DNA from: Flavobacterium aeripolare
GTDB lineage: Bacteria > Bacteroidota > Bacteroidia > Flavobacteriales > Flavobacteriaceae
Reading direction: 5' to 3'
Assembly: GCF_013294025.1 (NCBI RefSeq)
Contig: NZ_JABSNL010000008.1
Coordinates: 119,557 to 183,556 of the forward strand
DNA: 64,000 nt
In this document: positions 36,354 through 46,093 of the stretch, in pieces
Numbering within the stretch: the first letter of the stretch is position 1
Layout of the letters: each line of letters begins with the position of its first letter
Program-made: the position numbers and the translations under genes
The notes under the pieces: model-generated
Told to the model about the DNA's origin: nothing
Seen by the model: the letters and a program-made list of their open reading frames with translations, nothing else
The model's database searches: none

Positions 36354-36836
36354 ATGAAAGACAAAACTATAGATTACATACTGAGAGCCACTTGGCAAGC
36401 CGTTGCTAGAATGTACAATGAAGAAGCTTCTAAGTACGATGCTAGCATGGCAACCGGATTTGCTCTTTTAAGTATTGACAAAGAAGGAGGTACACCATCT
36501 ACGGCATTAGGTCCAAAAATGGGAATGGAAGCAACTAGCTTGACACGTACTCTAAAATCTATGGAAGACAAAGGCTTAATCATAAGAAAGAAAAATCCTG
36601 AAGACGGCCGCGGTGTATTAATCTACCTTACACCATTTGGTAGAGAAAAAAGAGACCTGTCTAAGAACACAGTACTCAAATTTAATGAGGCAGTAAGAGC
36701 AAACATATCAGATGAGAAGTTACAGCATTTTGCTGAAGTCGCTGATGTAATTAACGAGCTAATTGCCGAAAAAAGCATCTTTACTACAAGTAGCGAAGCC
36801 GAGCAAGAAGAAGCATTAAAAATTGAACAACGATAG
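36354..36836 (+). CDS. MarR-family regulator of the beta-oxidation genes
   Basis: 160 residues from the ATG at 36354 (MKDKTIDYIL); an in-frame TTG at 36333 lies inside the -7 element. A winged helix is visible with GMEATSLTRTLKSMEDKGLI and the wing KNPEDGRGVLI. It heads the fatty-acid degradation genes and probably represses them until an acyl-CoA or fatty acid binds; this is inferred from position. A 110-bp gap separates it from the next gene. Confidence 0.87.
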   Translation: MKDKTIDYILRATWQAVARMYNEEASKYDASMATGFALLSIDKEGGTPSTALGPKMGMEATSLTRTLKSMEDKGLIIRKKNPEDGRGVLIYLTPFGREKRDLSKNTVLKFNEAVRANISDEKLQHFAEVADVINELIAEKSIFTTSSEAEQEEALKIEQR

Positions 36837-36946
36837 TCTTAATTGTCGTTGCATTTACACATAACAATAAACGCGTACTACTTTATACTTTTTAAATAAG
36901 AGCTACAAGCAGTACCATTCTAATAAAAAACAAATAAAAACTACGT

Positions 36947-39337
36947 ATGAAACGCACAATTAAAAAAGTTGCAGTAATCGGATCCGGAATTATGGGTTCG
37001 GGAATTGCTTGCCATTTTGCCAACATTGGTGTCGAAGTTTTACTACTTGATATCGTTCCTAGAGAACTAACTGAGATTGAAACTAAAAAAGGACTGACAT
37101 TAGAGAGTAAAATTGTTCGCAATCGTTTAGTTAATGAGCATTTGATGAATGCTTTAAAATCTAAACCCTCTCCTATTTATAGTCAAAAGTTTGCTAATCG
37201 CATCAAGACAGGTAACACTACGGATGACATGGCAAAAATTGCTGATGTGGACTGGATCATTGAGGTAGTTGTTGAAAGACTGGATATTAAAAAGCTAGTA
37301 TTTGAACAAGTAGAAAAATACCGTAAGCCAGGAACGTTGATTACCTCTAATACTTCTGGTATTCCTATTCACTTTATGAGTGAAGGAAGAAGTGAAGATT
37401 TCCAGAAACACTTTTGTGGAACACACTTTTTTAACCCAGCGCGTTATTTAAAATTATTTGAAATTATTCCTGGCCCACAAACTTCTACAGAGGTTTTAGA
37501 CTTCCTTACTATATATGGAGAGAAATTTTTAGGAAAAACATCAGTTGTCGCTAAGGATACACCAGCATTTATTGGAAACCGTATTGGAATTTTCGGAATC
37601 CAGAGTTTATTCCACTTGGTAAAGGAAATGGGATTAACGATTGAAGAAGTAGACAAATTGACTGGACCAGTAATTGGTCGTCCTAAGTCGGCTACTTTTA
37701 GAACTGTTGACGTTGTAGGATTAGATACATTAGTACACGTTGCTAACGGAATCTACGAAAACTGTCCAAATGATGAGCAACACGACTTATTTAAGCTTCC
37801 AGAGTTTGTAAACAAAATGATGGAAAGTAAATGGTTAGGAAGCAAAACTGGACAAGGTTTCTACAAGAAAGTAGGAAAAGAAATCCTGACTTTAGATTTA
37901 GACACTTTAGAATATAGAGCAGCTAAGAAAGCGTCGTTTGCAACACTTGAATTAACTAAATCAATTGATAAACCAATCAATCGTTTTAAAGTTCTTGTAA
38001 AAGGTAAAGACAAAGCAGGTGAATTTTACAGAAAAAGTTTTTCTGGAATGTTTGCTTATGTTTCAAATAGAATACCTGAAATTTCAGATGAGTTATACAA
38101 AATCGACGATGCTATGAAAGCTGGTTTCGGTTGGGAAAACGGACCATTCGAAATTTGGGATGCTATTGGAGTAGAAAAAGGAATCGAAATCATGAAAGCA
38201 GAAGGTCTTGAACCAGCTGCATGGGTAACAGAAATGCTAGCTGCTGGAAACAAAAGCTTCTATACTGTAACCGATGGTGCAACTCACTTTTACAGTATTC
38301 CTGCAAAAGCACAAGTTAAAGTTCCTGGACAAGATGATTTTATTATCCTGAACAACATTCGCGAAAGCAAAAAAATATGGAGCAACAGTGGTGGTGTAAT
38401 CACTGATCTAGGAGATGGAATCATCAACTTAGAGTTCCTTTCAAAAATGAATACTATTGGTGGTGACGTTTTACAAGCGATCAATAAAGCCATTGATTTA
38501 GCCGAAAAAGAATACCAAGGATTAGTTATTGGTAATCAAGCCGGAAACTTTTCTGTTGGAGCTAACATCGGAATGATCTTTATGATGGCCGTGGAGCAAG
38601 AATATGATGAGTTGAATATGGCTATCAAAATGTTCCAAGACACGATGATGCGTGTACGTTACTCTTCTATTCCAGTTGTAGTAGCACCACACGGAATGAC
38701 TTTTGGTGGTGGATGCGAAATGAGTTTACATGCTGATAAAGTAGTAGCTGCTGCAGAAACGTACATGGGATTAGTGGAGTTTGGTGTTGGAGTTATTCCT
38801 GGTGGTGGTGGTTCTAAAGAACTAGCATTACGTGCCTCAGACTTATTCCATAAAAATGACGTAGAACTAAATGTATTGCAAGAGTATTTCTTGACTATTG
38901 CTATGGCAAAAGTATCGACTTCTGGTTATGAAGCATTTGACACTGGATTATTACAACATGGTAAAGACGTTATCGTAGTAAACAAAGACCGTCAAATTGC
39001 AGAAGCTAAGAAACATGCTTTACTAATGGCTGAAGCGGGTTACACACAACCTATTCGTAGAACAGATGTTCGTGTATTAGGGAAACAAGCTTTAGGAATG
39101 TTCTTAGTAGGAACAGACCAAATGGAAGCGGGTAAATACATCTCTGAGCACGATAAGAAAATTGCCAACAAACTAGCATATGTTATGGCTGGTGGTGATT
39201 TATCTGAGCCAACATTAGTTAGCGAACAATATTTATTAGATCTAGAACGTGAAGCTTTCTTGTCATTGTGTACAGAAAGAAAAACATTAGAAAGAATCCA
39301 ATTTATGTTAACTAAAGGGAAACCGCTACGTAACTAA
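36947..39337 (+). CDS. 3-hydroxyacyl-CoA dehydrogenase / enoyl-CoA hydratase fusion (FadN type)
   Basis: 796 residues. The NAD-binding 3-hydroxyacyl-CoA dehydrogenase comes first (GSGIMGSGIACHF, residues about 10-24; HFFNPARYLKLFEIIPG; its C-terminal domain to about 430), and the enoyl-CoA hydratase/isomerase domain second (SVGANIGMIF, TFGGGCEMSLHAD, VIPGGGGSKEL). This order is reversed from E. coli FadB and matches Bacillus FadN. It performs the two middle steps of beta-oxidation. It is first of three enzyme genes separated by conserved inverted repeats. Confidence 0.93.
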   Translation: MKRTIKKVAVIGSGIMGSGIACHFANIGVEVLLLDIVPRELTEIETKKGLTLESKIVRNRLVNEHLMNALKSKPSPIYSQKFANRIKTGNTTDDMAKIADVDWIIEVVVERLDIKKLVFEQVEKYRKPGTLITSNTSGIPIHFMSEGRSEDFQKHFCGTHFFNPARYLKLFEIIPGPQTSTEVLDFLTIYGEKFLGKTSVVAKDTPAFIGNRIGIFGIQSLFHLVKEMGLTIEEVDKLTGPVIGRPKSATFRTVDVVGLDTLVHVANGIYENCPNDEQHDLFKLPEFVNKMMESKWLGSKTGQGFYKKVGKEILTLDLDTLEYRAAKKASFATLELTKSIDKPINRFKVLVKGKDKAGEFYRKSFSGMFAYVSNRIPEISDELYKIDDAMKAGFGWENGPFEIWDAIGVEKGIEIMKAEGLEPAAWVTEMLAAGNKSFYTVTDGATHFYSIPAKAQVKVPGQDDFIILNNIRESKKIWSNSGGVITDLGDGIINLEFLSKMNTIGGDVLQAINKAIDLAEKEYQGLVIGNQAGNFSVGANIGMIFMMAVEQEYDELNMAIKMFQDTMMRVRYSSIPVVVAPHGMTFGGGCEMSLHADKVVAAAETYMGLVEFGVGVIPGGGGSKELALRASDLFHKNDVELNVLQEYFLTIAMAKVSTSGYEAFDTGLLQHGKDVIVVNKDRQIAEAKKHALLMAEAGYTQPIRRTDVRVLGKQALGMFLVGTDQMEAGKYISEHDKKIANKLAYVMAGGDLSEPTLVSEQYLLDLEREAFLSLCTERKTLERIQFMLTKGKPLRN

Positions 39338-39338
39338 G

Positions 39339-39444
39339 AGCCCCCTAGCCCCCTAAGGGGGAATCTAGAAGGTTTAACTATAATATTAACTAAAAATCCT
39401 ATTCACCCCTAATAGGAATTCCCCCTTCGGGGGGCTAGGGGGCT
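39339..39444. repeat. GC-rich inverted repeat, copy 1
   Basis: The left arm (39339-39364) AGCCCCCTAGCCCCC then TAAGGGGGAAT, and the right arm (39418-39444) ATTCCCCCTTCGGGGGGC then TAGGGGGCT, are near-perfect inverted copies of each other. Each arm can also fold locally, the right one with a CTTCGG tetraloop. It fills the gap between the fadN-type gene and the thiolase, ending 3 bp before the thiolase ATG. Copy 2 occupies the next gap. Confidence 0.85.
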
Positions 39445-39447
39445 ATT

Positions 39448-40629
39448 ATGAAAACAGCCTATATAGTAAAAGCATACAGAACTGCAGTTGGTAAAGCACC
39501 AAAAGGAGTTTTTAGATTTAAAAGACCTGATGAACTAGCAGCAGAAACCATCGAATTCATGATGAATGAGCTGCCTGATTTTGACAAGACTCGTATTGAC
39601 GACGTAATGGTAGGTAACGCGATGCCTGAGGCAGAACAAGGACTTAACGTTGCTCGTTTGATCTCTTTGATGGGATTAAAAGTAGAGGATGTTCCTGGGG
39701 TAACCGTAAACCGTTACTGCGCATCTGGTCTTGAAACGATTGGTATGGCTACAGCCAAAATTCAATCAGGAATGGCACACTGTATTATTGCAGGTGGTGC
39801 AGAGAGCATGAGCTTTATTCCGATGGGTGGTTACAAACCAACTCCGGATTATGCTGTTGCAAAAGCAGGAAACGAAGACTACTACTGGGGAATGGGTTTA
39901 ACAGCCGAAGCTGTAGCACAGCAGTTCAAAGTTTCTAGAGAAGACCAAGATGAGTTTGCTTTTAACTCACACATGAAAGCCTTGAAAGCGCAAGCTGATG
40001 GGAAGTTTGATAAACAAATTGTTCCTATTACAGTAGAACAAACGTTTATCAATGAAAATGGTAAAAAAGAGACTAAATCTTATGTTGTAAACAAAGATGA
40101 AGGTCCTAGAGCTGGAACTTCTAAGGAAGCATTAGCGGGATTAAGACCTGTTTTTGAAGCTGGCGGAAGTGTAACTGCAGGTAACTCGTCACAAATGAGT
40201 GATGGTGCTGCTTTTGTACTGGTTATGAGCGAAGAAATGGTAAAAGAATTAAACCTAGAACCAATCGCAAGATTAGTAAACTTTGCATCTGCAGGTGTAG
40301 AACCTAGAATCATGGGTATTGGACCGGTAAAAGCAATTCCGAAAGTATTAAAACAAGCAGGTTTATCAATTAACGATATCGAGTTAATCGAATTGAACGA
40401 AGCTTTTGCTTCTCAATCATTAGCAGTAATCAGAGAATTAGATTTAAATCCTGATATCATCAATGTAAATGGTGGAGCAATCTCGATGGGACACCCACTA
40501 GGATGTACAGGTGCTAAATTATCAGTTCAATTATTTGATGAAATGAAACGCCGCGGTAACAAATACGGAATCGTTACGATGTGTGTAGGTACAGGTCAAG
40601 GTAGTGCTGGGGTTTATGAGTTGATGTAA
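39448..40629 (+). CDS. fadA: Acetyl-CoA acyltransferase (thiolase)
   Basis: 393 residues. The active-site Cys lies in VTVNRYCASGLE (near residue 91), with the later motifs NEAFASQ, NGGAISMGHPLGCTGAK and the second Cys in TMCVGTGQGSA. It catalyses the thiolytic final step of beta-oxidation. The context between the FadN-type fusion and an acyl-CoA dehydrogenase supports a degradative role. Confidence 0.94.
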   Translation: MKTAYIVKAYRTAVGKAPKGVFRFKRPDELAAETIEFMMNELPDFDKTRIDDVMVGNAMPEAEQGLNVARLISLMGLKVEDVPGVTVNRYCASGLETIGMATAKIQSGMAHCIIAGGAESMSFIPMGGYKPTPDYAVAKAGNEDYYWGMGLTAEAVAQQFKVSREDQDEFAFNSHMKALKAQADGKFDKQIVPITVEQTFINENGKKETKSYVVNKDEGPRAGTSKEALAGLRPVFEAGGSVTAGNSSQMSDGAAFVLVMSEEMVKELNLEPIARLVNFASAGVEPRIMGIGPVKAIPKVLKQAGLSINDIELIELNEAFASQSLAVIRELDLNPDIINVNGGAISMGHPLGCTGAKLSVQLFDEMKRRGNKYGIVTMCVGTGQGSAGVYELM

Positions 40630-40792
40630 AGCCCCCTAACCCCCAAAGGGGGAATTACCAAGATTTAATATAAAAAAAATAGATTTCAAAGTTCTTAAAC
40701 AGATATATTCACATCTTTAACTTCATTTAGGTTAGAGAATTTAAAACCCTACCGACCCCTAGTAGGAATTCCCCCTTCGGGGGTTAGGGGGC
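40630..40792. repeat. GC-rich inverted repeat, copy 2
   Basis: The left arm (40630-40655) AGCCCCCTAACCCCC and the right arm (40768-40792) AATTCCCCCTTCGGGGG then TTAGGGGGC are inverted copies. Compared with copy 1 the left arm has CTAAC for CTAGC and the right arm GTTAG for GCTAG, so pairing is preserved by matched changes. The ACCCCTA(A/G)TAGGAATT phrase next to the right arm is also shared. It ends 5 bp before the acyl-CoA dehydrogenase ATG. Confidence 0.85.
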
Positions 40793-40797
40793 AAATT

Positions 40798-42588
40798 ATG
40801 GCAGACGTAACTAGAGGAGGACAATTCCTTGTAAAAGAAACAAAGTGCGAAGATATCTTCACTCCTGAAGACTTCAATGAAGAACAAATAATGATGCGTG
40901 ACTCTGTAAAAGAGTTCGTTGATAAAGAATTATGGCCTAATAAAGACCGTTTTGAAAAGAAAGATTATGCTTTAACTGAAGAAACGATGCGTAAAGCGGG
41001 TGACTTAGGTTTTTTAAGCGTAGCAGTTCCTGAGGCTTACGGCGGAATGGGAATGGGATTTGTAAACACCGTTTTAGTATGTGATTACATCTCTGGAGCA
41101 ACGGGATCTTTCTCAACTGCTTTTGGAGCACATACAGGAATTGGTACTATGCCAATCACTTTATATGGTAGCGAAGAACAGAAACAAAAATACGTACCTA
41201 AATTAGCTTCAGGTGAGTGGTTTGGTGCTTACTGTTTGACTGAACCAGGTGCAGGATCTGATGCTAACTCAGGAAAAACAAAAGCAGTTTTATCTGAAGA
41301 TGGTAAAACATACTCAATTACAGGTCAAAAAATGTGGATTTCGAATGCAGGTTTCTGTAGTGTATTCATCGTTTTTGCACGTATTGGTGATGATAAAAAC
41401 ATTACTGGTTTCATCGTAGAAAATAATCCTGCGAATGGAATTACAATGAACGAAGAAGAGCACAAATTAGGAATTAGAGCTTCTTCTACTCGTCAAGTTT
41501 TCTTTAATGAAACAAAAGTTCCTGCTGAGAACATGTTATCTGAAAGAGGAAACGGATTTAAAATTGCAATGAACGCTTTAAATGTTGGACGTATTAAACT
41601 TGCTGCTGCTTGTCTAGATGCTCAACGTAGAGTGATCACAAATGCAACTGCTTACGCAAACGAAAGATTACAATTTAATACACCTATTTCACAGTTTGGA
41701 GCCATCCGTTCCAAATTAGCTGATATGGCAACGAGCTGTTATGCTGGTGAAAGTGCTACTTATAGAGCAGCAAAAGATATCGAAAACAGAATTACTACTC
41801 GTGAAGCAGAAGGGTCTACGCATCAAGATGCTGAATTAAAAGGTGTTGAAGAATACGCAATTGAGTGTTCTATCTTGAAAGTAGCTGTTTCTGAAGACGT
41901 TCAAAACTGTTCTGACGAAGGGATTCAAATCTTTGGAGGAATGGGATTCTCAGAAGACACTCCTATGGAGAGCGCTTGGAGAGATGCTCGTATCGCTCGT
42001 ATCTATGAAGGTACAAATGAAATCAACAGAATGCTATCTGTAGGAATGTTGATTAAAAAAGCAATGAAAGGTCATGTTGATTTATTAGGACCTGCAACGA
42101 AAGTAGGTGAGGAATTATTAGGTATTCCTTCATTCGATACTCCAGATTTCTCTGAGTTGTTTGCTGAGGAAAAAGACTTAATTGTTAAATTGAAAAAAGC
42201 ATTTATGATGGTTGCTGGTAGTGCAGTTCAAAAATTCGGAACTGAATTAGACTCTCACCAACAAATCTTAATGTCGGCTTCAGACATGTTGATCGAAATC
42301 TACATGGCAGAAAGTACAATCCTTAGAACTGAAAAATTAGCTAAAAAAGAAGGAGAAGATAAAGTTGAAGAACAAATTGCAATGGCAAGATTGTACTTGT
42401 ATCAAGCAGTTGATATTGTAACACAAAAAGGTAAAGAAGCGATCATCTCATTTGTAGAAGGAGATGAACAACGCATGATGCTTATGGGATTAAGACGTTT
42501 CACTAAATATACTAACATGCCAAATGTTGTAGCTTTAAAAGAAACTATTACTTCTAAGCTAGTTGCTAAAAACGAATACTGTTTCTAG
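40798..42588 (+). CDS. Acyl-CoA dehydrogenase
   Basis: 596 residues, longer than the usual 380: the FAD-dependent core (YCLTEPGAGSDA, KMWISNAG, QIFGGMGFSED, IYEGTNEINR with the catalytic Glu) occupies about 1-425, and a C-terminal helical extension covers about 440-596, as in very-long-chain dehydrogenases. It catalyses the first oxidation of beta-oxidation. It is last in the operon and followed by a terminator. Confidence 0.93.
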   Translation: MADVTRGGQFLVKETKCEDIFTPEDFNEEQIMMRDSVKEFVDKELWPNKDRFEKKDYALTEETMRKAGDLGFLSVAVPEAYGGMGMGFVNTVLVCDYISGATGSFSTAFGAHTGIGTMPITLYGSEEQKQKYVPKLASGEWFGAYCLTEPGAGSDANSGKTKAVLSEDGKTYSITGQKMWISNAGFCSVFIVFARIGDDKNITGFIVENNPANGITMNEEEHKLGIRASSTRQVFFNETKVPAENMLSERGNGFKIAMNALNVGRIKLAAACLDAQRRVITNATAYANERLQFNTPISQFGAIRSKLADMATSCYAGESATYRAAKDIENRITTREAEGSTHQDAELKGVEEYAIECSILKVAVSEDVQNCSDEGIQIFGGMGFSEDTPMESAWRDARIARIYEGTNEINRMLSVGMLIKKAMKGHVDLLGPATKVGEELLGIPSFDTPDFSELFAEEKDLIVKLKKAFMMVAGSAVQKFGTELDSHQQILMSASDMLIEIYMAESTILRTEKLAKKEGEDKVEEQIAMARLYLYQAVDIVTQKGKEAIISFVEGDEQRMMLMGLRRFTKYTNMPNVVALKETITSKLVAKNEYCF

Positions 42589-42628
42589 CATATTGAAGAT
42601 TGTTTTAAGTTGAATTTTATTTGTTTAA

Positions 42629-42664
42629 AAAACCGCACTCATTAATTTGATTGCGGTTTTTAAT
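42629..42664 (+). terminator. Terminator after the beta-oxidation operon
   Basis: Arms AAAACCGCA (42629-42637) and TGCGGTTTT (42652-42660), with a T-rich tail. Confidence 0.75.
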
Positions 42665-42780
42665 TTTTAGCATATTCTCTTTCGAATAAAAGCCTACCAC
42701 TACCCTAGCTATAATTAGGAACAACTAGATGAGCGATGGTTATTTATCAACTCCATCTCTATTTAAAAACAGAGCAAAAA

Positions 42781-42811
42781 AAAACTGCAATACAGGATTG
42801 CAGTTTTTTTT
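42781..42811 (-). terminator. Terminator of the BCCT gene, possibly bidirectional
   Basis: Arms AAAACTGCAA (42781-42790) and TTGCAGTTTT (42798-42807) with T runs on both strands, placed just beyond the BCCT stop codon. Confidence 0.8.
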
Positions 42812-42828
42812 TATAGATAGCAGTGCTA

Positions 42829-44859
42829 TTATTCGATAACCGTTGGTTTTACAAATAAATCATGCGTACCATCTGAACCTAAGTTTAAGAAACGTTCGTA
42901 CTCTCTTAAAACGTCAGAGATTATTTCGTCCTTACTTAAATATTGAATATCATAACCCATTCGATGATCACCAAAATACGTTATTGGTAAAAACATCGTT
43001 TCAGAATCAATAGTAGGCATGTTTAATTCGTTTACTAAAGTCTCTGATACGGTTTGCGGTTGTGCCATCACCCCAAAGACAAAATCGCGTAATTGCTCGT
43101 GTTTGATGACAAGCTCTATAGAATTATTAGGAGTAGTATGGTAAACAATACTAGCTTCAATTTGGTTCTTCTCTAATTCGCTTACCAATTCCTCAAATGA
43201 AATACGTACTGTTTCATTCAAGAATTTCCTAATATCTTTCTTTTGTGAATAGGTTAGAATTTTTTGTAAACGAACCTTCCAGTGGTAGTCATTCCAGTTT
43301 AAACTTCCATGAGAATACTTGGTCATACTGTACTCATTATCTGCCGATAGGGCCTTCCATAAGTTCACACAAAGCAACAACATGATTATCCCGAATGGTA
43401 GTGCAGTAACTAGCGTCATGGTCTGTAAAGAGGCTAATCCTCCAGAGCGTAATAAGCTTAGCGATACAACGGTAAGCAAAACTCCCCAAAAAGCATTTTG
43501 CCATTTAGGAGAATTTGTAGCTCCTTTTGACGAAATCCCATTCATTATAAATATTCCAGAATCTGCTGATGTGATAAAGAACACGCAAATAATAGCAATC
43601 GAAAGCACATTCAACAAACTAGTTAAAGGAAAGTAACCAAAAAAGTTAAATAACAAGGTGTCCGGATTATTTGCAAATTCGCTTAAAGCACCATGAGCAA
43701 CAAATTTGTCAATCCAGATAGCACTGCTTCCAAAGATGGTCATCCACACAAAGTTGAAAAGTGCTGGTATGAATAGAACAGCTAATATAAACTCACGTAT
43801 TGTTCTACCTTTAGAAATTTTAGCAATGAACAGTCCTACGTAAGGAGCCCATGAAATCCACCAAGCCCAATACAGTATCGTCCAATTAGAAAACCACTCT
43901 TGACTGTCTTTTTCGAAAGCGTATGTATTAAAAGTCAATGACATAAAGTTACTTACATAATGTCCAATTCCTTCTGTTAAGGTACTTAATATATAAATGG
44001 TTGGCCCTGCAATTAAAACAAACAGCATTAGCGCACCCGCCATTATGATATTGATTTCACTTAGTTTTTTAACTCCTTTTCCTAATCCACTTGTAGCAGA
44101 TATAATGGCAATCAACATCACGACAACTACAATTCCTACTTGATACTCGAAGCTAGTATTAGGAATCACACCTAAACTTTCAAGTCCGGCACTTAATTGC
44201 AAAACACCAAAGCCTAAGGTAGTAGCAATACCAAAGAACGTACTACACAAAGCAAAAACGTCAACAATATCACCAAAACGTCCATGTATTTTATCTTTCA
44301 ACATTGGGTAAAACCCACTACGAATAGCAATAGGCAAATTATGACGATACGCAAAATATGCCATAGATAATCCTACCACACCATAAATCGACCAAGCATG
44401 AAAACCCCAGTGAAAGAACGTATACAACTGCGCCTCCTTTGCTCTTAAACTTACATCAAGATTGCTGATCGCAGGATTAGCAAAATGAGCCATAGTTTCG
44501 GCAACACCAAAGTACATTAAACCAATTCCCATACCAGCAGCAAAAAGCATGGCTACCCAGGAGAAGAAGGAATACTCTGGTTTAGTATCATCAGCCCCTA
44601 ACTTGATCTTACCTAGTTTACTAACTGCCAGACCTATTAAGAAAATTACAAAAACAGTAACAATTAACACATAGAGCCAACCTAAATTTTTGAAAATTAC
44701 TCCTTTAACGACATTAAAAAATTGTTCTGCCTCTACAGAGAAAATTCCACAAAAAAGAGAAATTACGATGATAATCGTAAGACTAGGTAAGGCAACTGAC
44801 TTTGTGAAATCAGTTTTAAAATTATACTTCTGTTCTAAAAAAGATAATAGTTTATTCAT
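42829..44859 (-). CDS. BCCT-family transporter (choline/betaine type)
   Basis: 676 residues with about twelve membrane segments. AAGMGIGLMYFGVAE contains the glycine-rich MGIG substrate region, and YWAWWISWAPYVGLFIA is the tryptophan-rich BCCT box. After the last membrane segment (near residue 510) a cytoplasmic tail of about 165 residues resembles that of E. coli BetT, which tunes osmotic response. It likely imports choline, betaine or carnitine with Na+ or H+ as an osmoprotectant. The substrate is inferred. It stands alone. Confidence 0.9.
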   Translation of the reverse strand: MNKLLSFLEQKYNFKTDFTKSVALPSLTIIIVISLFCGIFSVEAEQFFNVVKGVIFKNLGWLYVLIVTVFVIFLIGLAVSKLGKIKLGADDTKPEYSFFSWVAMLFAAGMGIGLMYFGVAETMAHFANPAISNLDVSLRAKEAQLYTFFHWGFHAWSIYGVVGLSMAYFAYRHNLPIAIRSGFYPMLKDKIHGRFGDIVDVFALCSTFFGIATTLGFGVLQLSAGLESLGVIPNTSFEYQVGIVVVVMLIAIISATSGLGKGVKKLSEINIIMAGALMLFVLIAGPTIYILSTLTEGIGHYVSNFMSLTFNTYAFEKDSQEWFSNWTILYWAWWISWAPYVGLFIAKISKGRTIREFILAVLFIPALFNFVWMTIFGSSAIWIDKFVAHGALSEFANNPDTLLFNFFGYFPLTSLLNVLSIAIICVFFITSADSGIFIMNGISSKGATNSPKWQNAFWGVLLTVVSLSLLRSGGLASLQTMTLVTALPFGIIMLLLCVNLWKALSADNEYSMTKYSHGSLNWNDYHWKVRLQKILTYSQKKDIRKFLNETVRISFEELVSELEKNQIEASIVYHTTPNNSIELVIKHEQLRDFVFGVMAQPQTVSETLVNELNMPTIDSETMFLPITYFGDHRMGYDIQYLSKDEIISDVLREYERFLNLGSDGTHDLFVKPTVIE

Positions 44860-45445
44860 AAATAGTTAAATAAAGTTAACTGCAAACAATGCTTGTTCAC
44901 AGTATTAAAAATAGTCTGCTCAATTCTGCTTTAGAATATAAAACCAAACCCAAAAATGATGTTTAATTGCTAAAAATAAATTTAGCTCACTGAGTAATCA
45001 TCATAAAATAATTGATGATACGCTAAGAACCCTGTAAAGAGTTCCAGTGAAAATTGAATGACAAAAGCCATTGTAGTTTTGAAAATATTGCAACTTATCG
45101 CTATCTTGATTGTATTACATTTTAAAACAGAAATAAAATAAAGAATCAAAAAAATTGCAAATTGGTTTGCAAAACTAACAAAAATTGACAAAAAACAGCT
45201 CATTATGTTGGATTACTCAATCTATCAAGCAAATAGTCAATGAAACACTAAAATTATTAGTGATGCAGTTTTTTATTTGCCAAATAAGCTTGCCGTTTTG
45301 AGCCCCAAAATAATGACCGCAAGATACTTTTACAACATTAGATAAAAGCAACTACATCATAATGTTGTATCTTTTGTTAAAAATTTTGATAAAACATGAC
45401 CACTATAATCCCTAATTTTATGCTTTTATAACTAAAACTTAAACC
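44860..45445. other. 586-bp gene-free region between divergent transporter and sodC genes
   Basis: A 73-codon hydrophobic open frame on the minus strand (44982-45203) is not convincing. The sodC-proximal part holds a long-armed inverted repeat (listed separately). The remainder is AT-rich without recognisable structure. Confidence 0.5.
45331..45369. promoter_or_regulatory. Inverted repeat upstream of sodC
   Basis: Perfect 10-bp arms TACAACATTA (45331-45340) and TAATGTTGTA (45360-45369), 19 bp apart, lie about 75 bp before the sodC ATG. It could be an operator read by a dimeric regulator on one DNA face, or an RNA hairpin. Confidence 0.4.
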
Positions 45446-45973
45446 ATGAAAAAAATAATTATTTCTTGTATGATATTAGCAGCTGTTGTAGTAGGCTGTA
45501 AAACAAATAGTGATTCGGCTAATACAAAAAACTTAAAAATTGATTTTGAATCCAAAAGTAACAGCAACGTTTCTGGTACCGCAACATTTGTAGAAAAAAA
45601 TGGTATGGTAACCTTCACCGCAAAGCTAGCAGGATTGCAACCAGGCGTGCATGCAATACATATTCATGAAAAATCAGACTGTTCAGCTGCAGATGGAAGT
45701 TCAGCAGGCGGACACTGGAACCCTACTTTTAAAAAGCATGGAAAATGGGGTGTTGGTGAGTACCACAAAGGAGATATTGGAAATTTCACAGCTGACGCTA
45801 ATGGAAACGGAATGATAACCATGACTACTAATGAATGGAATATTGGTTCAGGTGATCCTACAAAAGATATTCTTGGAAAAGGATTGATTGTGCACCAAGG
45901 AACAGATGATTTTGTATCGCAACCTTCAGGAGATGCAGGAGCTAGAGTAGCTTGCTCTGCAATTATAAAATAA
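45446..45973 (+). CDS. sodC: Cu-Zn superoxide dismutase lipoprotein
   Basis: 175 residues. The lipobox ends at C18 (VVGC), so the enzyme is membrane-anchored on the periplasmic side. Metal and disulfide signatures are visible: HAIHIHEKSDC, AGGHWNPTFKKHG, the zinc-loop HKGDIGN and, near the end, IVHQG and GDAGARVAC. It detoxifies superoxide outside the cytoplasm. It is a single gene, with an inverted repeat upstream. Confidence 0.94.
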   Translation: MKKIIISCMILAAVVVGCKTNSDSANTKNLKIDFESKSNSNVSGTATFVEKNGMVTFTAKLAGLQPGVHAIHIHEKSDCSAADGSSAGGHWNPTFKKHGKWGVGEYHKGDIGNFTADANGNGMITMTTNEWNIGSGDPTKDILGKGLIVHQGTDDFVSQPSGDAGARVACSAIIK

Positions 45974-46067
45974 TTTTGCCCAATACTTTAATAAGCGTAC
46001 ACTAGCTGTTTACAAATAGTGTATGCTTATTTAATTTAAATTTAATGAACAAAGCGATAAAAATAAC

Positions 46068-46075
46068 TAGCTTTG
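46068..46075 (+). promoter_or_regulatory. -7 element of the LETM1-related gene
   Basis: TAGCTTTG matches TAnnTTTG, 19 bp before the ATG at 46094, and argues against the upstream in-frame start at 46073, which lies within it. Confidence 0.45.
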
Positions 46076-46093
46076 TCACCTCAAATAACCACA

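Noticed and set aside
44982..45203. 73-codon hydrophobic open frame between the BCCT and sodC genes
   Set aside because: AT-rich reverse-strand frames readily look hydrophobic; there is no promoter, family match or operon context.
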